This document shows, one piece after another, positions 8,141 through 17,678 of a DNA stretch of 41,169 nucleotides; the first letter of the stretch is position 1, and every line of letters starts with the position of its first letter. The notes beneath the pieces are model-generated. The model was not told the origin of the DNA. It was given only the letters and a program-made list of their open reading frames with translations, and ran no database searches. Position numbers and translations under genes: made by a program. Source of the stretch: Kyrpidia sp. (GTDB taxonomy: Bacteria; Bacillota; Bacilli; Kyrpidiales; Kyrpidiaceae); the NCBI GenBank assembly GCA_029960885.1, contig JASBVV010000048.1:1-41169 (forward strand). The letters are read 5' to 3'.

Positions 8141-8551
8141 TCAAATATAATACATCAGCCCATCGTCCGTACCCTGGCGCATCATTTCCGCCAGATCGGT
8201 CAATGTCGTCCGGTCCAAGACTCCGTTAATGGCCTCGCGCACCTCATCCCAAAGGCGCCTGAGACCGGTCGGCTCCTCATCCACCACGGTGATGGGGCCC
8301 TCCAAGACCCGAATGATGTCCCCGGCCGTGATCTCCGAGGCCGGTTTCGCCAGGACATAGCCTCCATAAGCACCTCGGATGCTCTTGACCAAGCCGGCAT
8401 TGCGCAGCGGAGCGATCAATTGTTCGAGATAGTGCTCGGACAGGTTCTGCCGCTCCGCAATGGATTTTAAAGATACCGGCTGATCCCCGCTGTTGATCGC
8501 CAGATCCACCATCAACGTGATGCCATACCGCCCTCTGGTCGATAATTTCAC
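8141..8551 (-). CDS. cymR: Rrf2-family transcription regulator, CymR-like
   Basis: A 136-residue winged-helix regulator. In B. subtilis, CymR represses cysteine-acquisition genes in complex with cysteine synthase. The N-terminus KLSTRGRYGITLMVDLA and the segment SIAERQNLSEHYLEQLI are typical. The protein contains no cysteine, so it cannot ligate an Fe-S cluster as IscR or NsrR do; this supports the CymR assignment. The start is a GTG at 8551 after AAGGAG; a longer frame reaching 8626 has no supporting site. It lies directly upstream of the cysteine desulfurase. In the gap to rarA, 8588-8608 can form an 8-bp GC hairpin without a U tail, of unknown meaning. Confidence 0.88.
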   Translation of the reverse strand: MKLSTRGRYGITLMVDLAINSGDQPVSLKSIAERQNLSEHYLEQLIAPLRNAGLVKSIRGAYGGYVLAKPASEITAGDIIRVLEGPITVVDEEPTGLRRLWDEVREAINGVLDRTTLTDLAEMMRQGTDDGLMYYI

Positions 8552-8691
8552 GCCATCGCTCTCCTTTCGTTCTCTTCTCGCGCCCACCCGACGCCCGCCC
8601 GGCGTCGGTCCTGTCGCCCACCGCACCCGCCGCTCATTCGGGACCGAGGCGCCGACCGAGATTCGAACGCACCTGAAGACCTCCGCGCGAT

Positions 8692-10038
8692 TTACAGCTC
8701 CTCTTCCGCATCCGTCGGCCGGCCGTTTGACCGCCCCGCCATCCGCCGGGCGATCGTCCGCTCGTATCCCTGATCGCTCGGCCGATAATAGGACCGGGGC
8801 GCAAGCCCCGGAGGGAGGTAAGATTGTTCCACCCAGTGCCCGGGATAATCATGGGGATACAGATAGCCCCTTCCATGGCCCAGCGCCCTGGCTCCGGGAT
8901 AATGGGCGTCCCGCAAATGATCCGGCACCGTCAGGTCCATGCCCCGCCTGACCTCTCCGAGTGCCTCTTCCAACGCCTTGTAACTGGCGTTGCTCTTCGG
9001 CGCCGTGGCCAGGTACGTCGTGGCTTGGGCCAGGGGTATGCGTCCTTCCGGCATACCGAGCCGCTCCACCGCCTGGAAGGCGGACACCGCCACCACCAAA
9101 CCCTGGGGATCGGCATTCCCGATATCCTCGCTGGCCAGGATGATCAGCCGGCGGGCGATGAACAGCGGGTCCTCCCCCGCTTCCAGCATCTTCGCCAGCC
9201 AGAGCAGGGCCGCATCGGGATCCGAGCCCCTAACGGATTTGATAAACGCCGAAATGGTGTCGTAATGGGAATCCCCTTCCCGGTCATAGACCACCGCCCG
9301 GCGTTGGATGGACGCTTCCGCCACTTCCCTGGTCAGCACGATCCGCCCCCGTTCATCCGGAGGCGTCGTCAGGGCGGCCAATTCCAAAGCGCCGAGCAAT
9401 CGCCGGGCATCGCCCTCGGCATACCGAACCCAGTGATCCAGGGCTTCCTCCTCGACGTCCAAAGGCATGGCTCCCAGCCCGCGTTCCGGGTCGGCGACGG
9501 CCCGCCTGGCGATGGTTTTCAGGTCGGACGGCCTCAATGGGTGAAGGGCGAATACATGGGAACGGGATAACAGGGCCTTGTTCACTTCGAAAAACGGGTT
9601 TTCCGTCGTCGCCCCGATCAGTATGATCAGCCCCTCTTCCACATGCGGCAGGAGGGCATCCTGCTGGGCCTTGTTAAAACGGTGGATCTCATCGATGAAC
9701 AGAGTGGTCTTCTGGCTGTACATCCCCAGCCGTTCCCGGGCCTCATCCACCACTCGCCGGAGATCCGCAACCCCGGCGGTCACGGCGCTCAGAGTCACAA
9801 AGGCCGATCGAGTGTACTTCGCGATCAGCCGGGCCAAGGTGGTTTTTCCGGACCCCGGTGGTCCGTAAAAGATGGCGGACATGAGGCGGTCCGCTTCGAT
9901 GGCCCGGCGAAGAAGCGTGCCCGGGCCGACCACATCGTCCTGCCCGACCAATTCATCGAGGGTCTCGGGTCTCATCCGCGCCGCCAGAGGGGCACTCCTC
10001 TGTTGTTCCCGCTCCGCCCGATAGGAAAACAGGTCCAT
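8692..10038 (-). CDS. rarA: Replication-associated recombination protein A (RarA/MgsA AAA+ ATPase)
   Basis: RarA is a tetrameric clamp-loader-like ATPase that acts at stalled replication forks together with SSB. The 448-residue product has Walker [10 protein letters not shown] (59-67), Walker B with the following box LFIDEIHRF (113-121), sensor 1 GATTENPFF, and a C-terminal tetramerisation domain containing [13 protein letters not shown]. It corresponds to B. subtilis YrvN, which also lies between aspS and cymR. A TATAAT at 10076-10071 on the minus strand, without a good -35, may be its promoter, downstream of the 6S RNA terminator. The YrvM/TcdA gene found between aspS and rarA in B. subtilis is absent here. 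Confidence 0.95.
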   Translation of the reverse strand: MDLFSYRAEREQQRSAPLAARMRPETLDELVGQDDVVGPGTLLRRAIEADRLMSAIFYGPPGSGKTTLARLIAKYTRSAFVTLSAVTAGVADLRRVVDEARERLGMYSQKTTLFIDEIHRFNKAQQDALLPHVEEGLIILIGATTENPFFEVNKALLSRSHVFALHPLRPSDLKTIARRAVADPERGLGAMPLDVEEEALDHWVRYAEGDARRLLGALELAALTTPPDERGRIVLTREVAEASIQRRAVVYDREGDSHYDTISAFIKSVRGSDPDAALLWLAKMLEAGEDPLFIARRLIILASEDIGNADPQGLVVAVSAFQAVERLGMPEGRIPLAQATTYLATAPKSNASYKALEEALGEVRRGMDLTVPDHLRDAHYPGARALGHGRGYLYPHDYPGHWVEQSYLPPGLAPRSYYRPSDQGYERTIARRMAGRSNGRPTDAEEEL

Positions 10039-10092
10039 GCTCCCGCCCCTCTTTCGCCTGTAACTTCATCATTATACTCTACTTTCCGACAC

Positions 10093-10118
10093 AAAAAAAC
10101 AACGGGCCGTTCGCCCGT
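10093..10118 (-). terminator. Terminator downstream of 6S RNA
   Basis: On the minus strand, ACGGGC-GAACG-GCCCGT forms a 6-bp stem followed by TGTTTTTTTG. It ends the 6S RNA transcript before rarA. Confidence 0.8.
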
Positions 10119-10140
10119 CTCGTTTCGATCGTGTTTATGG

Positions 10141-10320
10141 GTAAGAGCCCTGCCATGCCGTGTCCCTGAGTTTTGAACCTGCCCTCGGCAGGTGGGTGAC
10201 CTGCGTCGCGGTTTACATGTCCATCCGAAGACGGCATATGCGCCCCGCGGCGACCCGATCTCCCGTTGTATACGGTGTTGGCTCAAAACTTCACGATGGA
10301 TCACCAACACAGAAGGGCCC
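10141..10320 (-). ncRNA. ssrS: 6S RNA (6S-1/BsrA type)
   Basis: The 381-bp aspS-rarA gap has no supportable ORF but folds like 6S RNA, which sequesters sigma-A RNA polymerase in stationary phase. The ends pair: GGGCCCT (10320-10314) with AGGGCTC (10151-10145). On the 5' side GTGTTGG (10310-10304) can pair with CCAACAC (10281-10275), as in the Bacillus 6S-1 5' bubble strand. On the 3' side ACCTGCC-GAG-GGCAGGT (10193-10177) forms the small hairpin typical of the 3' bubble strand. AAGTTTTGAG and GTTCAAAACTC lie on opposite sides. B. subtilis 6S-1 occupies the same place after aspS. The ends are approximate. Confidence 0.8.
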
Positions 10321-10419
10321 AAACCCACTCACCGGCGTAAATCTCATGCCAGATGTTCCGCACGTTTATGGTACCACACCGGCTCCGGAGCTTGCAATGG
10401 AGAAATTCTCCGTTCCGGA

Positions 10420-12216
10420 CTACTTCTTGACCACCGCCGGCCGGGGCTGAATATGCAGTTCCTCCCACTGCTCCGGAGCGATTTCGGAAGGGGCGCCGGT
10501 GAGAAGACACGAGGCACTGGCCGTCTTCGGAAAAGCGATGCACTCCCGGATGGACGATTTGCCCGCCATAAGCATGATGATGCGGTCGAACCCGAAAGCC
10601 ATGCCGCCGTGGGGAGGCGCGCCGTACTCAAACGCTTCCAACAGGAACCCGAACTTCTCCCGGGCCTCCTCCACGGTGAAACCCAGGGTTCGGAACATGG
10701 CTTCCTGGATATCCCGGCGATAAATCCGCAGGCTTCCGCCCCCGATCTCATAGCCGTTGAGCACCATATCATACGCCTGGGCCCGCACGCGGCCCGGGTC
10801 GGTTTCCATCAATTCCAGATCTTCCCAACGCGGCATGGTGAACGGATGATGTTCCGCCACCCACCGCTTCTCCTCCTCATCATAACTGAACAGGGGGAAA
10901 TCGGTGATCCATGCGAAAGCGAACGCCGCATCGTCGATCAGGTTCAAACGGCGCCCGAGATGCTGGCGCAACTGTCCCAAAACCTCGACGCACACCTCGG
11001 CCCGGTCGGCCACAAACAAGAGCAGGTCACCCGACTCGGCGTCCAGATCCTCTTGAATCCCCCGGAGCTCCTCTTCAGAGAAAAACTTGGCGATGGGGGA
11101 TTTCACCCCCTCGTCAGTGATGATCATCCAGGCCAGCCCTTTCGCGCCGAGCTTCCCGGCCAGGGCCCCCAGATCGTCGATCTCCTTTCGACTCCACCGG
11201 CCGCATCCTTTCGCATTGAGCGCGCGCACGGCGCCCCCCGACTGGACGGCACTCTGAAACACCCGGAACCCGCATTGCTTCACCCTCTCGGTGACCTCCC
11301 GGATTTCCAGTCCGAACCGCAAATCCGGCTTGTCCGAACCGTACCGAAGCATCGCTTCGCCGTAAGAGATTCGGCGGAACGGCCGGGGGACGCTCACCCC
11401 GAGCAATTCCTGAAACAAATCCGCCATCATCTGTTCCATCAGATCCTGGAACTCACGGAGGGGCATGAACGACATCTCGATGTCGATCTGGGTAAACTCC
11501 GGCTGCCGGTCCGCCCGGAGATCCTCGTCGCGAAAACATCGCACGATTTGAAAATACCGTTCGAACCCCGAAACCATCAACAGTTGTTTAAACAACTGGG
11601 GCGACTGGGGCAGGGCGTAAAAATGACCGGCATGCACCCGGCTCGGCACCAGGTAGTCCCGAGCCCCTTCCGGCGTCCGGCGGGTGAGCATCGGCGTTTC
11701 GATTTCGAGGAACCCGTGCCGGTCCAAAAACCGCCGCACCTGTTGCAACGCCCGGTGCCGGAGAATGAATGTCCGCTGCATCTCCGGCCGGCGAAGATCC
11801 AGATAGCGGTACCGCAACCGCACCGACTCGTCGATGTCAATACCGTCCTCAATCGGAAACGGCGTGGGTTTCGCCCGGTTGATCAACTCCACTTCCCGGG
11901 CCCGCACCTCGATCGTCCCGGTTTCCAAATTCGGATTGACCGTGTCCGGGTCCCGGGCCACCACGTCCCCCCGCACCCGGATCACGTATTCATTCCGCAC
12001 GAGATCGGCCGCGGCGAAGGCGGCCTCGCCGAATTCCCCGCTGCAAACCACCTGAACCACGCCGCTGCGGTCCCGGAGGTCGAGAAAAATCACGCCGCCC
12101 AAATCCCGCCGCCGCTGCACCCATCCGCTCAGGACCACTTCCCTTCCGATATCCGACTCTCGCAGCCGCCCGCACTGGGCCGTGCGCATCAACGGTTCCT
12201 TATTGTCCGCCGCCAT
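10420..12216 (-). CDS. aspS: Aspartyl-tRNA synthetase
   Basis: Charges tRNA-Asp with aspartate in the cytoplasm. The 598-residue bacterial-type enzyme has an N-terminal OB-fold anticodon-binding domain (RTAQCGRL to about residue 110), class II motif 1 region RYRYLDLRR, motif 2 [19 protein letters not shown], the bacterial GAD insertion, and motif 3 GMAFGFDRI near the C-terminus. The ATG at 12216 follows GGAGGAG with 7-nt spacing. Its first 17 bp overlap the end of hisS, so the two are coupled. Whether it also charges tRNA-Asn cannot be told from sequence alone. Confidence 0.97.
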   Translation of the reverse strand: MAADNKEPLMRTAQCGRLRESDIGREVVLSGWVQRRRDLGGVIFLDLRDRSGVVQVVCSGEFGEAAFAAADLVRNEYVIRVRGDVVARDPDTVNPNLETGTIEVRAREVELINRAKPTPFPIEDGIDIDESVRLRYRYLDLRRPEMQRTFILRHRALQQVRRFLDRHGFLEIETPMLTRRTPEGARDYLVPSRVHAGHFYALPQSPQLFKQLLMVSGFERYFQIVRCFRDEDLRADRQPEFTQIDIEMSFMPLREFQDLMEQMMADLFQELLGVSVPRPFRRISYGEAMLRYGSDKPDLRFGLEIREVTERVKQCGFRVFQSAVQSGGAVRALNAKGCGRWSRKEIDDLGALAGKLGAKGLAWMIITDEGVKSPIAKFFSEEELRGIQEDLDAESGDLLLFVADRAEVCVEVLGQLRQHLGRRLNLIDDAAFAFAWITDFPLFSYDEEEKRWVAEHHPFTMPRWEDLELMETDPGRVRAQAYDMVLNGYEIGGGSLRIYRRDIQEAMFRTLGFTVEEAREKFGFLLEAFEYGAPPHGGMAFGFDRIIMLMAGKSSIRECIAFPKTASASCLLTGAPSEIAPEQWEELHIQPRPAVVKK

Positions 12217-13477
12217 GTTCGGTCTCCTCCGTCCACCAAGACTCCAGCTCCGTCCCGGGCAGTTCCCGCTGGTCTCCTCCGGCCAAATTCCGCAAGATCA
12301 CCACGCCCCGGCGGCGTTCGTCCTCTCCGAGAATGAGCGCCCACCGCGCCCCGGACCGGTCTGCGGCCTTCAACTGGGCCTTGAGGCTTTTCGGTTCAAA
12401 GCTGCGCACCGCCCGGCACCCCGAGCGCCGCAGCCGCCTCATCCATCCGGTCAATTCCACCGAGGCCTCGTCGCCGAGGGCGATGCCGAACACGTCCACA
12501 TCGGCTCCCGCCCGGGCGTCCTCCCGACGATGCCGCAGGGCGAGAATCAGTCGTTCCAACCCGGCGGCAAAGCCGATCCCCGGAGTCGGAGGTCCGCCGA
12601 CTTCCTCGACCAACCCGTTGTAGCGGCCTCCGCCCAGCACCGTCCCCTGGGCGCCGATCCTCTCCTCGACGACCTCAAAAGCCGTCCGGGTATAGTAATC
12701 AAGGCCTCGCACCAACCTGGGGTTGATTCGATACGCAATGTCCGCCTCATCCAGGTGGCGCCGCACCCCTTCATCGTGCACCCGGCAGGCCGGGCACAAC
12801 ACCTCCCCGATTTGAGGGGCGTTCGCGGCCAACGACCGGCAGATCTCCCGTTTGCAATCGAGCAAACGGAGCGGGTTTCGCTCAAGCCGCTCCCGGCAGT
12901 CGCCGCACAACCGGTCCTGCAAAGGACGGTAGTACGCCTGAAGCCGTTCCCGGTACACGGGTCGACAGGTCGGGCAACCCACACTATTGAGTTCCAATCC
13001 CAACCCCGTCAGGCCGATGGCCTCCAGAAAATCCAGTCCAAGTGCAATCACCTCGGCGTCGGCGGCGGGATCGTCCGCTCCGAACACCTCCACCCCGAAC
13101 TGGTGAAACTGCCGCTGCCTTCCGGCCTGGGGCCGCTCGTATCGGAACATCGGCCCGATATAAAACCATTTCACGGGTTGAGAGCCTCCGTAAAATTTGT
13201 GCTCCACATAAGCCCGGACCGTTCCCGCCGTCCCCTCCGGACGGAGGGTCACACTGCGGCCGCCCCGGTCGGTAAACGTGTACATTTCTTTTTCCACGAT
13301 GTCGGTGGTCTCCCCGACTCCCCGCCAAAACAGTTCCGTATGCTCCAGCACCGGCGTGCGCACCTCGACAAAACCGTACCGTGCACACATCCGGCGGGCC
13401 GTCTCCTCGATCTCGTTCCACAGGGGCGCCTCGTCCGGCAGGATATCGTGCATCCCCCGCGGTCGCTGTGTCAACAC
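12200..13477 (-). CDS. hisS: Histidyl-tRNA synthetase
   Basis: Charges tRNA-His. The 425-residue product opens with the family N-terminus [10 protein letters not shown] and contains motif 2 [20 protein letters not shown], the HisA signatures [14 protein letters not shown] and GGGRYNGL, and an anticodon-binding domain after about residue 325. I chose the GTG at 13477, seven nt after AAGGGGG; a GTG at 13495 would add six residues without a ribosome site. The gene begins only 55 bp after the stop codon of the substrate-binding protein gene of the importer. I see no T-box leader, although B. subtilis hisS has one. It overlaps aspS by 17 bp. Confidence 0.96.
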   Translation of the reverse strand: MLTQRPRGMHDILPDEAPLWNEIEETARRMCARYGFVEVRTPVLEHTELFWRGVGETTDIVEKEMYTFTDRGGRSVTLRPEGTAGTVRAYVEHKFYGGSQPVKWFYIGPMFRYERPQAGRQRQFHQFGVEVFGADDPAADAEVIALGLDFLEAIGLTGLGLELNSVGCPTCRPVYRERLQAYYRPLQDRLCGDCRERLERNPLRLLDCKREICRSLAANAPQIGEVLCPACRVHDEGVRRHLDEADIAYRINPRLVRGLDYYTRTAFEVVEERIGAQGTVLGGGRYNGLVEEVGGPPTPGIGFAAGLERLILALRHRREDARAGADVDVFGIALGDEASVELTGWMRRLRRSGCRAVRSFEPKSLKAQLKAADRSGARWALILGEDERRRGVVILRNLAGGDQRELPGTELESWWTEETEHGGGQ

Positions 13478-13508
13478 CCCGGATCCCCCTTCCACCGTAC
13501 CTGGGATC

Positions 13509-13531
13509 GCCGGCCCGTCCCAACGGCCGGC
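13509..13531 (-). other. GC-rich stem-loop before hisS
   Basis: GCCGGCC (13509-13515) and GGCCGGC (13525-13531) form a perfect 7-bp stem with a 9-nt loop in the 55-bp gap between the importer operon and hisS. There is no U run, so it is a poor intrinsic terminator. It may instead stabilise an mRNA end or only partly separate the two transcription units. Confidence 0.4.
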
Positions 13532-13532
13532 A

Positions 13533-14606
13533 TCATCGGCCCAACTTTTGCATCGCCTCCTGCTGGAAAGACAGGTCGATCACGTCCTCGGCCCGGATAT
13601 TCCCTTTCACGAACCCCTGAGCTTTGTACCAGTCCAACTGTTCCTGGATATTGTCCGCCCACAGGGAGGCGCCGGGATCGACATACACCAACTCTTTCGC
13701 CACCTGATCCGGCTGTTCCGAGGTGTATTTTCCCACAATGGCCAAAGCTTTTTGATACTCGGGGTCATTGGGGTTTTTGGCCTGGAACACGTGATCCATG
13801 TACCATTTCACCGCTTCGATGTATCCCTGCATAAACCGTACGGCGACATCCCGGTTCTGCGCGAATTTCGGGGAGTAGGCGATGGCCAACAGATCGGTTT
13901 TCACCGCATCGTCGAGCCATACGAGCGCATGCCCTTTTTTCTCATTGATCAGCTTGCCGGCAAGCGGCTGGGGCAGGATGGCGGCATCCACCTGACCGCT
14001 CTCCAGGGCGGACGCCATGTTGCTCAATTCGCCCAAGGGCGTCCGGGTCACGTCCGCCAACTTCATGCCGTTTTGCTCAAGATATTTGCCGAGCAGGTAA
14101 TCAAACGTGGACCCGGTTTGGGTAATGCCGATTTTCTTGCCTTTGAGCGCCGCCGCCGACGTCACCCCCTCATCCCACGCCCTGTTGCTCACGAGCAGAG
14201 CCTGAAAATGCTGGCCGGGCCAAATCCGCCCCTTATCCGCCACCAAATACATCTTTTTGCCGCCCTCGAAAAGGTTGAACAAGCTGGCGGTCACCCCGGT
14301 GGCGGAGACATCGAGGTCCCCGGCGGCGGTGGCCACGCTGATGGGCTGGGCCGCCTGGAACGTCTTGATCTCCACCTGCAGGCCGTACTTGTCCCAGAAT
14401 CCCATGTCTTTGGCCACATACAGGGGGGCCGAACTGACCAGGGGCGTAGTCCCCACCGTCACCGTCGTCTTGTTCGCGGATGCCCCGGACGGTCCGGCGC
14501 CCCCGGACGCAGCCGGCGCGCCTCCGGATCCGCACGCCGCCAACGCCACCGCCAATGCCGCACTCAAGAACATCCCGCCGAATCGAGTTCTTTTCATCGC
14601 TCGCAC
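13533..14606 (-). CDS. ABC importer substrate-binding lipoprotein (SsuA/TauA/NMT1-like)
   Basis: A 357-residue lipoprotein that should deliver a small organic solute to the adjacent permease. A basic N-terminus is followed by a hydrophobic stretch and the lipobox ALAAC, then a Gly/Ala/Ser linker. The mature part begins VTVGTTPLVSSAPLYVAKDMGFWDKYGL, the hallmark of NMT1/THI5-like and SsuA/TauA binding proteins. The substrate is unresolved: aliphatic sulfonate, taurine, nitrate, thiamine precursor or aromatic acid are all possible. I chose the GTG at 14606 because GAGGTG lies six nt upstream; GTG 14615 and ATG 14597 are in frame but badly spaced. It is the last gene of the ATPase-permease-binding protein operon. 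Confidence 0.85.
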   Translation of the reverse strand: MRAMKRTRFGGMFLSAALAVALAACGSGGAPAASGGAGPSGASANKTTVTVGTTPLVSSAPLYVAKDMGFWDKYGLQVEIKTFQAAQPISVATAAGDLDVSATGVTASLFNLFEGGKKMYLVADKGRIWPGQHFQALLVSNRAWDEGVTSAAALKGKKIGITQTGSTFDYLLGKYLEQNGMKLADVTRTPLGELSNMASALESGQVDAAILPQPLAGKLINEKKGHALVWLDDAVKTDLLAIAYSPKFAQNRDVAVRFMQGYIEAVKWYMDHVFQAKNPNDPEYQKALAIVGKYTSEQPDQVAKELVYVDPGASLWADNIQEQLDWYKAQGFVKGNIRAEDVIDLSFQQEAMQKLGR

Positions 14607-14639
14607 ATCGTTCACCTCAATGGAGAAAATGATCGTGTC

Positions 14640-15467
14640 TTATGCATGTTTCCACGGAATGCATTTGCGTTCGAGAAAGGACAGCAGGCGATTGAACACC
14701 AAACCCAGAATACTCAACACCACCACACCGACCATCACCCGGGTGGTCATCATGAGATTGGAATATTTGAGAATCAATGCGCCGATCCCGTGCTCCGCCG
14801 CGATCATCTCCGCTGCAACCAAAAGCAGCAGGGAGGTGCCGATGGAGATCCGCAGCCCGGCGAAGATCGTCGGCCAAGCTCCGGGCAGAATGACTTTCCG
14901 GATGAGGTCGCCCCGACCGGCCCCGAAACTCACCGCCGCCTTCACCCACAGCGGGTCGGCATTTCGAACCCCGGAGTACGTGTTGAAAATCATCGGAAAG
15001 GCCACCCCGACGGCAATCACGGTGACCTTCGAGATTTCGCCGATGCCCAACCACAGCATGATGAGCGGGAGAATGGCGATCTTCGGGATCGGATAAAGGC
15101 TGTTGACCACCGGCAGGCCCACCGCCTCGGCCAAACGGGAGATGCCCAGAACGATCCCGATGAGAATGCCCGCGCAAGCGCCGATCACAAATCCCAGCAC
15201 AATTCGCACGAGGCTCGCGTAGAGCTCCGGCCACAACTCTCCTCCGCGCACCATCTCCCAGCCGTCCCGGACAATCTCCGATGGAGCCGGGAGCGCGCCG
15301 GACGACACGAGCCCGGTCATGGACACCGCCTGCCAAATGACCAACAGGCCAAGGATGCCCAGGGGAGTGACCCAACCCGGAGCGGGTCGTTCGAGAAAAG
15401 ACATGCGATTGCGAATGGTGCGTTTGACTTCCCCCATCGACAGGATTTCGACTTTCGTACCGGTCAC
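14640..15467 (-). CDS. ABC importer permease (SsuC/TauC-like)
   Basis: A 275-residue integral membrane protein of the BPD transport permease family with about six hydrophobic segments, starting with GILGLLVIWQAVSM. The cytoplasmic EAA-type loop WVKAAVSFGAGRGDLIRKVILPGAWPTI sits in the C-terminal half, and PAPSEIVRDGWEM is typical of SsuC/TauC relatives. The GTG at 15467 overlaps the ATPase stop as GTGA and follows GGTGGAGGG, so translation is coupled. Confidence 0.9.
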   Translation of the reverse strand: MTGTKVEILSMGEVKRTIRNRMSFLERPAPGWVTPLGILGLLVIWQAVSMTGLVSSGALPAPSEIVRDGWEMVRGGELWPELYASLVRIVLGFVIGACAGILIGIVLGISRLAEAVGLPVVNSLYPIPKIAILPLIMLWLGIGEISKVTVIAVGVAFPMIFNTYSGVRNADPLWVKAAVSFGAGRGDLIRKVILPGAWPTIFAGLRISIGTSLLLLVAAEMIAAEHGIGALILKYSNLMMTTRVMVGVVVLSILGLVFNRLLSFLERKCIPWKHA

Positions 15468-16270
15468 TCCGATCCCTCCACCATGGCCTGTTCCGCGTCT
15501 TTTCGAATGAGGCCCCAGATCGACTGGACGTACTCGTTGAACACCCGTTGGTGGGCCGGATCGTGGCGTTCGAACCGGGGGAGCTCAATCGGCATGATCT
15601 CGGCGATCCGACCGGGCCGACGGGACAACACCACCACCCGGTCCGCCAAGTAAACCGCCTCCTGGATGTTGTGGGTGACATAGACTGTTTTGTGCCGCGT
15701 CTTCGCCCACAGTTTTAACAGCTCGTCCTGCATGATCAGGCGGGTTTGAGCATCCAGGGCGGAGAGGGGTTCATCCATGAGCAACAGGTCCGGACGAATC
15801 GCCAGGGCTCGGGCGATCCCGGCCCGCTGCCTCATTCCCCCGGACAATTGATGGGGATAGTGTTGCTCAAAACCGCCCAGCCCCACCATGTCGATGTAGC
15901 GGCGCGCAATCTCCCGTCGTTCCCGCCGTCCCAGCCCGAGCTCCTCCAACCCGAACTCGACGTTTTTTAAAACGGTGCGCCAGGGAAAGAGCGCCACCTC
16001 TTGAAACACCACCGCCACCTTGGGAGGTGCGGACAAGGCCGCTTCCCCCCCCTCGGGTGCGCCCGCCGTTTCAAAATAGATTTCACCGCTGGTGGGCGAC
16101 AACAGTCCCGCAATCATGTTCAGCAATGTCGACTTTCCACAGCCGCTGGGACCAACGATGGCCACGAATTCCTCTTCCGAGACCGTCAGATGGATGTTCT
16201 CCAGGGCCACGGTCTCCCGGCCGTTTTTGTCCACGAACGTCTTGCCCACGCCGTCGATCACCAGTCGCAT
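15464..16270 (-). CDS. ABC importer ATPase (SsuB/TauB-like)
   Basis: A 268-residue ATPase that energises the importer. All motifs are intact: Walker A GPSGCGKST, Q-loop VVFQEVALFPW, signature LSGGMRQRAGIARAL, Walker B LLLMDEP, D-loop SALD and H-loop YVTHNIQEA. ALFPW after the Q-loop is usual in nitrate/sulfonate/taurine-type ATPases. The ATG at 16270 follows GCAGGAGGAAGG. It is the first gene of the operon, divergent from wecB. Confidence 0.93.
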   Translation of the reverse strand: MRLVIDGVGKTFVDKNGRETVALENIHLTVSEEEFVAIVGPSGCGKSTLLNMIAGLLSPTSGEIYFETAGAPEGGEAALSAPPKVAVVFQEVALFPWRTVLKNVEFGLEELGLGRRERREIARRYIDMVGLGGFEQHYPHQLSGGMRQRAGIARALAIRPDLLLMDEPLSALDAQTRLIMQDELLKLWAKTRHKTVYVTHNIQEAVYLADRVVVLSRRPGRIAEIMPIELPRFERHDPAHQRVFNEYVQSIWGLIRKDAEQAMVEGSE

Positions 16271-16308
16271 ACATCCGCCTTCCTCCTGCAGAGCTCTACG
16301 GATTATGA

Positions 16309-16335
16309 TTTTACCACAGACTCCGTTTTTACCAC
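16309..16335. repeat. Direct repeat TTTTACCAC upstream of the importer operon
   Basis: The 9-mer TTTTACCAC occurs at 16309-16317 and 16327-16335, 18 bp apart, in the gap between the divergent importer operon and wecB. Such spacing suits a dimeric regulator, but I do not recognise the site. I found no convincing promoter for the importer operon here. Confidence 0.4.
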
Positions 16336-16443
16336 CACAACGTGCGAAAGAATGAGGCGGCCCAGAACGCTCCGGGTCTCGCCTCTCCGGTGCGGACACG
16401 CACCCCGCCACGGCGGTGTATGGTCAATGGATCCCCGCTGTGC

Positions 16444-16449
16444 TACACT
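16444..16449 (+). promoter_or_regulatory. Candidate extended -10 of wecB
   Basis: TACACT preceded by TGC gives an extended -10 element, with no good -35. A transcript would start near 16456, about 50 nt before the wecB ATG. Confidence 0.4.
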
Positions 16450-16507
16450 GATCCCAGTTTTGTGTCGCTCGGCGACATTCCATGTCAGAAAGCGGGTTAC
16501 ACACATC

Positions 16508-17605
16508 ATGGGAAAACGGTTTGCCATCATCGTCGGGACCCGTCCGGAACTGATCAAAATGGCGCCGGTGATTCGGGAGTGCAAGTCGCGCAAACTCGAT
16601 TACCGGCTGGTGCACAGCGGCCAGCATTACGACCGCGCCATGGACCGCATGGTGTTCGAACAGTTCCAGCTTCCCGACCCCCACGTTAATCTGAAGGCGG
16701 GATCCGGACGGCACGGCGAAGTCACCGCGCGAATCCTGGAGCGATTCGAGGCGTACATCCTCCAAGAGCGGATCGAAGCCGTCCTGGTGCACGGCGACAC
16801 CAACACGACTTTGGGCGGTGCCCTGGCGGCCGCCAAACTCAACCTGCCCATCGGCCACGTCGAAGCGGGACTTCGCAGTTTTGACCGCACGATGCCCGAA
16901 GAGATCAACCGGGTGCTCACCGACCATGTGGCCACTCACCTTTTCGCACCGACTCCGGCCGCCGTCGCCAATCTCCGGGCCGAGGGCATTGAACGCGGGG
17001 TGTTTCTCACCGGTCAAACCGCCGCCGACGCCATCGAGTTCCTCCGCCCCGGCCTCGCCAAGCACCCGGTGCTGAACGGGCTGGACCTGCGTCCGGAATC
17101 GTACATCTATCTCACTCTTCATCGGCAGGAGAACACCGATGAACGGGAGCGGCTCGACCTGCTCATCCAGGGCATCGAGCGGGTGGGGCGCGAACTGGGG
17201 TTCGCCATCGTCTGCTCCTTGCATCCGCGAACACGCCGGCGTCTGATGGAATACGGGTGGTTCGACCGTTTTCACGACATTCCGGGTATGCGGGTGATCT
17301 ATCCGCCTGTGGACGTCTTCGCTTCCTTGGCCCTTCAATCCCGGGCCGCCCTGGTGCTGACGGACAGCGGCGGACTCCAGGAGGAAGCCTGCATGCTCGG
17401 TGTGCCCTGCGTCACCCTCCGAGAGAATACCGAAAGGCCGGAGACGCTGGCCATCGGAGCCAACCGCCTGGCCGGCTACCGCCCCGACACTATCGTGGAA
17501 GCCGTGTCCGCCATGACCGCGGCGCCCCGGGGATGGAGACATCCGTACGGCGACGGCCGGGCCAGCACCCGGATTCTCGATCATTTTCTCGACGATGGAG
17601 AGTGA
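16508..17605 (+). CDS. wecB: UDP-N-acetylglucosamine 2-epimerase, non-hydrolysing
   Basis: Interconverts UDP-GlcNAc and UDP-ManNAc, supplying ManNAc for cell-wall teichoic acid or other surface glycans. The 365-residue GT-B-fold protein has IIVGTRPELIKMAPV at the N-terminus, HGDTNTT (95-101), HVEAGLRS (117-124), PEEINR (130-135), TLHRQENT, and the UDP-binding TDSGGLQEE and RENTERPE in the C-terminal half. These residues mark the non-hydrolysing enzyme. I chose the ATG at 16508; its ribosome site is weak, but the frame upstream reads into the divergent regulatory region. B. subtilis MnaA is the comparable enzyme. No teichoic acid genes adjoin it. Confidence 0.93.
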   Translation: MGKRFAIIVGTRPELIKMAPVIRECKSRKLDYRLVHSGQHYDRAMDRMVFEQFQLPDPHVNLKAGSGRHGEVTARILERFEAYILQERIEAVLVHGDTNTTLGGALAAAKLNLPIGHVEAGLRSFDRTMPEEINRVLTDHVATHLFAPTPAAVANLRAEGIERGVFLTGQTAADAIEFLRPGLAKHPVLNGLDLRPESYIYLTLHRQENTDERERLDLLIQGIERVGRELGFAIVCSLHPRTRRRLMEYGWFDRFHDIPGMRVIYPPVDVFASLALQSRAALVLTDSGGLQEEACMLGVPCVTLRENTERPETLAIGANRLAGYRPDTIVEAVSAMTAAPRGWRHPYGDGRASTRILDHFLDDGE

Positions 17606-17678
17606 CGCATACCCAATTGGGATGCCGCACAGGCATTCCAGAAAAGACCGAGGACAAGCCCGGAGAGGAGTGATCCCC

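Noticed and set aside
13478-13535. T-box leader before hisS
   Set aside because: Only 55 bp are available and no T-box sequence or specifier stem is visible.
12182-13834. Long plus-strand frame antisense to hisS and aspS
   Set aside because: Composition is typical of an antisense shadow, and both opposing genes are certain.
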